Source: Gordonia soli NBRC 108243 (lineage in GTDB: Bacteria > Actinomycetota > Actinomycetes > Mycobacteriales > Mycobacteriaceae). From it: a stretch of DNA of 64,000 bases. A model generated the notes under the pieces. The model searched no databases and was not told the DNA's origin. It saw only the letters and a program-made list of their open reading frames with translations. A program made the position numbers and the translations under genes. Position 1 is the stretch's first letter; every line of letters begins with the position of its first letter. Positions 58,115 to 64,000 of this stretch are shown one piece after another. The stretch lies in assembly GCF_000334455.1 (NCBI RefSeq), contig NZ_BANX01000035.1, positions 42,629-106,628 on the forward strand. Direction: 5' to 3'.

Positions 58115-59571
58115 CCACCGCTGCCGACCCCATCGCTGATCTGCGCGATCGTGCGGTGGCCGGTGTCGAGCACCTCGCCGACGTGCTCGGTCTCGGAGCG
58201 ACACTCGGCCTCGACGTCCCGACGGCGGACGAGATCCGCGCCGGATTCCGCGCCGTCGGTCGGGTGGGCCTGCCCGCCATGGCCGCCGACGGTGAGCGCC
58301 TGCAGGCCGCGGTGCGTGCGGTCGGCGAGCATCTCGATCGTCTGCCCGAGCAGGAGATCCGGATCGGGCAGGCATGGGCGGGTGCGGCGGGTGCGGCCGC
58401 GCTGGCCCGGATCGCCGAGCACCGGCACGCGACGGAGTCCGATGCCCAGGTGCTCCGCACCCTGGCGGACTCGACCACTGCCGCGGCCGCCGGCATCGAC
58501 CGTCTGGTGCGGGCCTGGTATCTCGCGGTCGCCCGACTGACCACCCCGGTGATCGCCGACCATCCACTGCCCGCCGTGCCGGCCGCGGTCGCCACCGGCG
58601 CGGTGCCGTTGTCAGTGGTGGCCGACGACATCGCCGCGCGGATCCACTTGTTCACCACGACCTCGTCCGCAGCGGCCACCGGGATCACCGAGATCCTGCA
58701 GGCACTCGACCGCGCCGTCGACGGCCTCGACCAACCGACGACGCGTGATGCGCAGGTACGGCAGGTCCGGGGCGTCGAGCCCTCCACCAACTCCGTCGAG
58801 ACCGGTAGGACCTATGCCGAACCGGATCGGCGATCAGGTGGAGGATCAGGTGGCGGTCAACCGTCCGACGGTCCTGTTCCGGGCTCGGATCTGCCTCTCC
58901 GACTGTCGAATCCAGGGGCGCCGACGGTGGAGTCCAGTACGGCGTATGTCCCTGCTCCGTATGTCCCTGCTCCGTATGTCCCTGCCCCCGATGTTCCTGC
59001 TGACGGCCGGACGGACGCCGCCGCGTCGTCTGCGGATGAGGGCACCGTCGACGAACGCCTCACCGGCGATCGGGTGCCCGGGGCGGAGCGCGCCGGGGCA
59101 GGTGCAGGCGGGGACGGGTCAGACGGGAACGGGCCAGACGGGCGTGAACGGCCGGGGACGCATCGCCAGGCACCCAACGAGCACGCCGAGGAGACGCGAC
59201 TCGACGTCGGCCGGTCGGGGATAGGGGCCGCCGGCACCGCGAGTGCCCCCACTCCCGGCACGGCATCTCCCGGCACGGCCTCTCCGAACACTGGATCTCC
59301 GGGCACCGACTCACCGGATCGCGCCGTCCCGGACACCGACGCCCCGGACAGCGACACCCGGGACGGGGACACGGTGCCGGACGGGACCTCCACCCTCCGC
59401 GGCGACGATGCGGCCGGTGCGGGGGCCGGCGAGCAGCGCACTGACGAGAAGCGCACTGACGAGCGGGGGTCGGGCGAGCGCGGCGCTGGTGAACACGAAC
59501 CGTCGGGCACATCCGGACGGTCGGGGCACTCGGGGTCGGGTGGCGACCTCGCGCTGGCGGGCGACGAATGA
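58111..59571 (+). CDS. WxG-containing helical protein with long disordered tail, candidate type VII substrate
   Basis: 486 residues in two parts. Residues 1-210 are Ala-rich helices with a WxG motif at Trp89 (IGQAWAGAAGAAAL). Residues 211-486 are low-complexity: a (YVPAP) repeat near 279, then Gly/Asp/Ser/Thr/Pro-rich sequence with repeated PGTASP-like units and an acidic Glu/Arg end. No signal peptide or membrane segment. It overlaps both neighbours by four bases, so the three genes are coupled. It corresponds in place and composition to Rv3439c (Ala/Pro-rich). A PPE-like partner of the EspC-like protein is plausible. Confidence 0.68.
   Translation: MTTAADPIADLRDRAVAGVEHLADVLGLGATLGLDVPTADEIRAGFRAVGRVGLPAMAADGERLQAAVRAVGEHLDRLPEQEIRIGQAWAGAAGAAALARIAEHRHATESDAQVLRTLADSTTAAAAGIDRLVRAWYLAVARLTTPVIADHPLPAVPAAVATGAVPLSVVADDIAARIHLFTTTSSAAATGITEILQALDRAVDGLDQPTTRDAQVRQVRGVEPSTNSVETGRTYAEPDRRSGGGSGGGQPSDGPVPGSDLPLRLSNPGAPTVESSTAYVPAPYVPAPYVPAPDVPADGRTDAAASSADEGTVDERLTGDRVPGAERAGAGAGGDGSDGNGPDGRERPGTHRQAPNEHAEETRLDVGRSGIGAAGTASAPTPGTASPGTASPNTGSPGTDSPDRAVPDTDAPDSDTRDGDTVPDGTSTLRGDDAAGAGAGEQRTDEKRTDERGSGERGAGEHEPSGTSGRSGHSGSGGDLALAGDE
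58945..58989 (+). repeat. Three 15-base tandem repeats coding YVPAP
   Basis: TATGTCCCTGCTCCG occurs twice and is followed by a third unit with one change near its end; a weaker fourth (GATGTTCCTGCTGAC) follows. Unit length keeps the reading frame. Confidence 0.85.
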
Positions 59572-59828
59572 ACCTCGCCGACCAGATCGAGGCCGTGTCG
59601 CGTCGGGCCACCGACACCATCGTCGCGGCGTCGACCGAGTTCTCGACCACCCAGAACCGGCTCGCGGCCGAGTTCGCGGAGCACCGCCGAGCCGGCGCCG
59701 GGGCCGAGGTCGACCACCGCGAGGCCCTCGAGCGGGCCGCCGACCTCGCCGACACTGCGACACCGCGGATCCTGTTGCCCGCCGACACGGCCGAGGCCAG
59801 CCCGCACCGGCGCAACCCGGACGCATAG
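59568..59828 (+). CDS. Small helical protein, third gene of the WxG operon
   Basis: 86 residues, predicted almost all helix (QIEAVSRRATDTIVAASTEF, TQNRLAAEFAEHRRAG), Ala/Glu/Arg-rich, with no signal or membrane segment. ATG overlaps the stop of the WxG gene (ATGA). It could be a chaperone-like partner or another small secreted helical protein. Not recognised. Confidence 0.65.
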   Translation: MNLADQIEAVSRRATDTIVAASTEFSTTQNRLAAEFAEHRRAGAGAEVDHREALERAADLADTATPRILLPADTAEASPHRRNPDA

Positions 59829-59831
59829 GCT
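59826..59831 (+). promoter_or_regulatory. Candidate -10 box of the alpha/beta-hydrolase-fold gene
   Basis: TAGGCT, which includes the stop of the small helical gene, ends 6 bases before GTG 59838. Confidence 0.35.
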
Positions 59832-59837
59832 GTCGGG

Positions 59838-60758
59838 GTGGCCGGGAAGAAACGCGGGAAGACGCCCTCTCGATCGCCGTCGCAACTCGTGTCGGCGCTG
59901 ACCCGACGCGGACCCCACAAGGTCCTGCGCGGAGATCTCGGCATCGTCGGCATCTCCGGCCAGGTCTTCACCCCGGCGGAGGGCTCGCGTCTGCCGGCCA
60001 TCGCCTTCGGACACTCCTGGGGTGCCGACAGTCGGAGATACCGCGACCTGCTGCTGCACCTCGCGTCCTGGGGCATCGTCGCCGCAGCACCCGACGGGCA
60101 GCGTGGGTTCTTTCCCTCCGACGTCGCGCTCGCCGCGGACCTGCGGGCAACCCTGACCGCTGTCTCGTCGGTGTCCCTGGGCCTGGGACAGGTCACTGTC
60201 GACCCGCGTCGTCTCGGTCTCGCCGGACACGGGTTCGGCGCATCGGCCGCGGTGATCGCGGCCTCGGATGAGCGACTCCTCGGTCAGCAGGCACCGTCGA
60301 TCGGTGCGGTGGCGGGACTGTTCCCGGCACCCACGACGTCGATCCTCGAGCCCGCCGCAGCGCGGGTGCAGGCGCCCGGAATGTTCGTCGCGACTGCCGG
60401 CGACCTCGATTCGGTGGATGCGAACGCACTGAGACTGACCCGTGCGTATGGCGGTGACGTGACCCTGCGCACCATCGGCGGGGTGTCCCGGGGGCTGCTG
60501 GAGAAGCGGTCGGTGAAGTCGCTGATCGGTGTCAACGGAGCCAACCGCGGCACGCACGGCGTGGCTCGGGCGCTGCTCGTCGGCTTCTTCCTGCACCAGC
60601 TCACCGACGATCCCGAGTACCAGGCCTTCGGCGACCCCGAACAGGCGCTCGGTGCGGCCTCCCCGGTGGACCTCGACGATCCGCCGGAGGACGGTCTCGA
60701 CATGGTGTCGCGCCTGGTCGGTGCGAAGCCGCCGAAGAAGCGCTCGCGGGTACGCTGA
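59838..60758 (+). CDS. Alpha/beta-hydrolase-fold protein without nucleophile serine
   Basis: A 306-residue protein of the chlorophyllase/dienelactone-hydrolase type. The strand-3 oxyanion region is AIAFGHSWGADSRRY; the nucleophile elbow reads LAGHGFGASAAVIAAS, with Gly132 where the Ser of GHSxG belongs. FPAPTTSILEPAA and VATAGDLDSVDANA follow in the acid/His region. Lacking the nucleophile, it may bind rather than cleave, unless Ser136 serves. It matches Rv3438 in place (between Rv3439c and glmS). GTG start, possibly leaderless. Confidence 0.8.
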   Translation: MAGKKRGKTPSRSPSQLVSALTRRGPHKVLRGDLGIVGISGQVFTPAEGSRLPAIAFGHSWGADSRRYRDLLLHLASWGIVAAAPDGQRGFFPSDVALAADLRATLTAVSSVSLGLGQVTVDPRRLGLAGHGFGASAAVIAASDERLLGQQAPSIGAVAGLFPAPTTSILEPAAARVQAPGMFVATAGDLDSVDANALRLTRAYGGDVTLRTIGGVSRGLLEKRSVKSLIGVNGANRGTHGVARALLVGFFLHQLTDDPEYQAFGDPEQALGAASPVDLDDPPEDGLDMVSRLVGAKPPKKRSRVR

Positions 60759-60764
60759 CTACCT

Positions 60765-62627
60765 ATGTGTGGAATCGTCGGATATGTGGGACAGCGCGAT
60801 GCGCTGGACATCGTCGTCGAAGCACTCCGGCGTATGGAGTACCGCGGCTACGACTCCGCGGGAGTCGCGATCCTGGACGGCCACGGCCACACCGCCATCG
60901 AGAAGAAGGCCGGCCGTCTCGAGAACCTCGACAAGCAGTTGGCCACGGTCGGTCGCTCGACCCTCAACGGGTCGACCGGCATGGGCCACACCCGCTGGGC
61001 CACCCATGGTCAGCCCACCGACCGCAACGCACACCCGCACGCGAGCACCGACGGTCGGATCGCGGTGGTGCACAACGGGATCATCGAGAACTACGCACCG
61101 TTGCGAGCGGAACTCGAGGATGCCGGCATCGAGTTCACCTCGGAGACCGACACCGAAACCGCCGTGCACCTGCTGGAGCGGGAGTACACCTCCGGTGCCA
61201 CCGCGGGTGACTTCACCGCGAGTGCGTACGCGGCGCTACGTCGTCTCGAGGGTGCGTTCACGCTCGTCTTCACCCACTCCGACCACCCCGGCACGATCGT
61301 CGCCGCCCGCCGGTCCACCCCGCTGGTGGTGGGCGTCGGCGAGGGCGAGATGTTCGTCGCCTCGGATGTGACCGCCTTCATCGAGCACACCCGCGATGCG
61401 GTCGAGCTGGGTCAGGACGAGGTGGTGGTGATCACCGCGAACAGCTACACGATCACCGACTTCGACGGTGACCCACGGTCGGGCACCCCGTTCCACATCG
61501 ACTGGGACCTCGCCGCTGCCGAGAAGGGCGGCTACGACTTCTTCATGCTGAAGGAGATCGCCGAGCAGCCCGAGGCGGTCGCCAACACCCTGCTGGGCCA
61601 CCTCGAGGGCGGGCGGATCGTCCTCGACGAGCAGCGACTGACCGACGACGACCTGCGCGACATCGACAAGGTGTTCGTCGTGGCCTGCGGCACGGCCTAC
61701 CACGCCGGGATGCTCGCCAAGTACGCCATCGAGCACTGGACCCGCCTTCCGGTGGAGGTCGAACTGGCCAGCGAGTTCCGCTACCGCGACCCGGTCCTGG
61801 ACCGATCGACGCTGGTGGTCGCGATCTCGCAGTCCGGAGAGACCGCCGACACCCTCGAGGCCGTCCGCCACGCCAAGGACCAGAAGGCCCGTGTCCTAGC
61901 CATCTGCAACACCAACGGCGCCCAGATCCCGCGCGAATCCGACGCCGTGCTCTACACCCACGCCGGTCCAGAGATCGGTGTGGCGTCTACCAAGTGCTTC
62001 CTCGCGCAGATCGCGGCGGCCTACATGGTCGGTCTGGCACTCGCTCAGGCCCGCGGTACGAAGTACGCAGACGAGGTCGCGGCCGAGTTCGCCGCGATGG
62101 AGCGGATGTCGGGCGTCATCGACGAGGTCCTGACGACGATGGAGCCGGTCGAGAAGCTCGCGCGCTCGCTCGCAGACAAGAACACCGTGTTGTTCATCGG
62201 CCGTCATGTGGGTTACCCGGTCGCGCTCGAGGGTGCCCTCAAGCTCAAAGAACTCGCGTACATGCATGCCGAGGGATTCGCCGCAGGCGAGCTCAAGCAT
62301 GGTCCGATCGCCTTGATCGAAGACGGCTTGCCGGTGATCATCGTGATGCCTGCACCCGACGGTCGAGCGGTGCTGCACTCCAAGATGGTCAGCAACATCC
62401 GGGAGATCCAGGCGCGCGGGGCGCAGACGATCGTCATCGCCGAGCACGACGACGTGGGGGCCGCCTCGGTGGCCGACCACTTCATCCCGCTCCCCAAGAC
62501 GCCCACGCTGCTGCAGCCGTTGGTGTCGACGGTCCCGCTCCAGGTGTTCGCCGCGACCGTCGCCCAGGCCCGTGGCTACGACGTCGACAAGCCGCGTAAC
62601 CTCGCCAAGTCCGTCACCGTCGAATAG
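60765..62627 (+). CDS. glmS: Glutamine--fructose-6-phosphate aminotransferase (isomerising)
   Basis: A 620-residue enzyme, first step to UDP-GlcNAc. The glutaminase domain starts with catalytic Cys2 (MCGIVGYVG) and carries MGHTRWATHG and VHNGIIENY; two SIS domains follow (VACGTAYHAGMLAKYAIE, ISQSGETADTLEAV, FIGRHVGYPVALEGALKLKE) ending KSVTVE. ATG 60765 is 6 bases after the previous stop. No glmS ribozyme is expected or seen. Confidence 0.98.
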   Translation: MCGIVGYVGQRDALDIVVEALRRMEYRGYDSAGVAILDGHGHTAIEKKAGRLENLDKQLATVGRSTLNGSTGMGHTRWATHGQPTDRNAHPHASTDGRIAVVHNGIIENYAPLRAELEDAGIEFTSETDTETAVHLLEREYTSGATAGDFTASAYAALRRLEGAFTLVFTHSDHPGTIVAARRSTPLVVGVGEGEMFVASDVTAFIEHTRDAVELGQDEVVVITANSYTITDFDGDPRSGTPFHIDWDLAAAEKGGYDFFMLKEIAEQPEAVANTLLGHLEGGRIVLDEQRLTDDDLRDIDKVFVVACGTAYHAGMLAKYAIEHWTRLPVEVELASEFRYRDPVLDRSTLVVAISQSGETADTLEAVRHAKDQKARVLAICNTNGAQIPRESDAVLYTHAGPEIGVASTKCFLAQIAAAYMVGLALAQARGTKYADEVAAEFAAMERMSGVIDEVLTTMEPVEKLARSLADKNTVLFIGRHVGYPVALEGALKLKELAYMHAEGFAAGELKHGPIALIEDGLPVIIVMPAPDGRAVLHSKMVSNIREIQARGAQTIVIAEHDDVGAASVADHFIPLPKTPTLLQPLVSTVPLQVFAATVAQARGYDVDKPRNLAKSVTVE

Positions 62628-62642
62628 ACCGCGGAGCCTCAG

Positions 62643-64000
62643 GTGCCGATCCGATACCTGACCGCCGACCAGGTGCGGCATGCCGAGCACGCCCGGGCCG
62701 ACCTGCTCGAGGCCGGAATCCTCATGCGCCGTGCCGCATTCGGCGTCGCGACCGTCGTCGCCGGTGAGCTGTCGGCGAGTGGCGGAGTCTACGGCCGTCG
62801 GGTGGGGCTGGTGGTCGGGTCCGGCGACAACGGCGGCGACGCCCTATTCGCCGGAGCGACCCTGGCCCGCCGCGGTGTCCGCTGCGACGCCCTCCTGCTC
62901 GCCCCGGAGAAGACCCACACCGACGCATTGTCGGCGTATCGACACGCCGGCGGTCGGGTGGTCAAAGAGTTCTCCGAGGCAATGGATCTCGTGATCGACG
63001 GAGTGGTCGGCATCGGTGGGCACGGTCCGCTGCGGCCCGCGGCGGCGGCGGTGTTCGCCGACGTCACGGCACCAGTCGTCGCGGTCGACGTCCCGTCGGG
63101 TGTGGATGCCGACACCGGTGAGGTACACGAGCCGGCCGTCGCCGCAGCCGTCACCGTCACCTTCGGCTTTCCTCGGCGGGCACATCTGCTGGCTGCGCCC
63201 CGATGTGGTCGCGTCGAGATCATCGACATCGGGATCGGTGGCGCCGCACCAGGAATCGGCGACGCCGGCGATCCGGACGACAGCGTGCTCGGCGTCCTCA
63301 CCGACGGTGAGGTCGCTTCCCGGTGGCCGATTCCCGGTCCCACCGACGACAAGTACACCCAGGGGGTCGTGGGTGTCATCGCCGGCTCGGCCACCTATCC
63401 CGGGGCGGCGTTGCTCGCGACCGGGGCAGCCGTCGCCGCGACGTCGGGGATGACCCGATACGTCGGGACCGCCGCGGACGAGGTCGTGTCCCATCACCCC
63501 GAGGTCGTCGCCGTCACCGACCTCGCCGACGCCGGTCGGGTACAGGCATGGACGATCGGACCGGGTATCGGCACCGACGACCACGGCGAACAGTTGGTGC
63601 GCGAGATCCTCTCGACCGATCTACCGGTGCTTCTCGATGCCGACGCGCTGACGATCGTCGCCAGGCACCGCGCATGGGTCGCCGATCGTGCGGCCCCGAC
63701 GCTGCTGACACCGCACGCCGGGGAGTTCGCCCGCCTCACCGGCGCCGAGGTGGGCGCCGACCGCGCGGGGGCAGTCGTCGGTCTGGCCCGCGAAGTGGAT
63801 GCGACGGTGCTGCTCAAGGGGCGGATCACGCTGGTGGCCGACCCGTCCGGCCGGATGCTCGGCAACGACGCCCAGGCTTCGTGGGCGGCCACCGCGGGCG
63901 CGGGCGACGTGCTGTCGGGCATCGCAGGCGCACTGCTGGCCGCCGGACTCCGCCCGTTGGACGCCGGTGCCGCGGCCGCCCGGGTCCACGCCGCGTCGGC
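62643..64000 (+). CDS. nnr: Bifunctional NAD(P)HX epimerase/dehydratase, 3' end outside window
   Basis: 452 codons to the right edge without a stop. N-terminal YjeF_N epimerase domain: VVGSGDNGGDALFAGATLARR, DGVVGIGGHGPLR, VAVDVPSGVDADTGE. C-terminal ADP-dependent dehydratase (CARKD): IAGSATYPGAALLATGAAVA, TIGPGIGTDD, LLDADAL, LLTPHAGEFARLTG and ATAGAGDVLSGIAGAL. It repairs hydrated NAD(P)H. GTG 62643 follows glmS by 15 bases, as Rv3433c follows the glmS region. Confidence 0.95.
   Translation, partial: MPIRYLTADQVRHAEHARADLLEAGILMRRAAFGVATVVAGELSASGGVYGRRVGLVVGSGDNGGDALFAGATLARRGVRCDALLLAPEKTHTDALSAYRHAGGRVVKEFSEAMDLVIDGVVGIGGHGPLRPAAAAVFADVTAPVVAVDVPSGVDADTGEVHEPAVAAAVTVTFGFPRRAHLLAAPRCGRVEIIDIGIGGAAPGIGDAGDPDDSVLGVLTDGEVASRWPIPGPTDDKYTQGVVGVIAGSATYPGAALLATGAAVAATSGMTRYVGTAADEVVSHHPEVVAVTDLADAGRVQAWTIGPGIGTDDHGEQLVREILSTDLPVLLDADALTIVARHRAWVADRAAPTLLTPHAGEFARLTGAEVGADRAGAVVGLAREVDATVLLKGRITLVADPSGRMLGNDAQASWAATAGAGDVLSGIAGALLAAGLRPLDAGAAAARVHAAS

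Noticed and set aside
60500..60764. glmS ribozyme upstream of glmS
   Set aside because: The upstream sequence is the coding end of the hydrolase-fold gene with a 6-base gap; no ribozyme core. The ribozyme is known mainly from Firmicutes.

Overview
The window is GC-rich, densely coded actinobacterial DNA. Gene content and order point to the order Mycobacteriales, most likely Gordonia or a close relative (inference; there is no rRNA gene to test it). Two blocks follow the gene order I recall from Mycobacterium tuberculosis. Bases 6.5-38.4 kb resemble the Rv1085c-Rv1110 region: hemolysin III, cis-prenyltransferase, coaA, glyA, desA2, phoH2, fumC, glpX, a DUF4245 protein, xseB/xseA, a lipid-droplet protein and ispH. 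Bases 38.5-64 kb resemble Rv3433c-Rv3449: ESX-4 type VII secretion core, rplM-rpsI-glmM, glmS and NAD(P)HX repair. The two blocks abut between ispH and mycP, about 38.40-38.47 kb. No tRNA, rRNA, CRISPR array, transposase, phage gene or recognisable transcription-factor gene was seen.

Layout. 0-2 kb: a PepSY membrane protein cut by the window edge and a small His-containing membrane protein. 2-5.1 kb: a cobalamin riboswitch and a three-gene BtuCDF-type ABC importer. 5.1-6.5 kb: a 600-base non-coding stretch with two copies of a 67-base palindromic repeat, then an ankyrin lipoprotein. 6.5-16.2 kb: central metabolism and envelope genes. 16.3-29.2 kb: an inserted accessory block with a peptide-type ABC transporter, an Eis-like acetyltransferase, three genes of DszC/DszA-like flavoproteins, an APC permease and a PIG-L deacetylase; its theme may be uptake and oxidation of an organosulfur or similar compound (inference). 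29.2-38.4 kb: fumC, glpX, a cystine-type ABC transporter with fused binding protein and permease, exonuclease VII, a lipid-droplet protein and ispH.

38.5-47.1 kb: mycP and eccD on one strand, divergent from eccC and a type VII secretion-associated protein. eccB is not beside mycP, and esxU/esxT are not between the secretion genes and rplM. 47.1-50.4 kb: rplM-rpsI-glmM-HAD operon. 50.4-57.6 kb: a second pair of palindromic repeats, a deazaflavin-type oxidoreductase, the echA9/echA8-like pair and a three-gene membrane-protein operon. 57.7-60.8 kb: three translationally coupled genes whose first two products look like type VII secretion targets (EspC-like helical protein; long WxG protein with a disordered tail), then an alpha/beta-hydrolase-fold protein without a nucleophile serine. 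60.8-64 kb: glmS and the start of the NAD(P)HX epimerase/dehydratase gene.

Many genes have a -10-like hexamer 6-7 bases before the start codon and no Shine-Dalgarno sequence, as expected for leaderless transcripts, which are common in Mycobacteriales. The least explained signals are the paired 67-base palindromic repeats and the candidate secreted WxG/EspC-like module separated from a reduced ESX-4 core.
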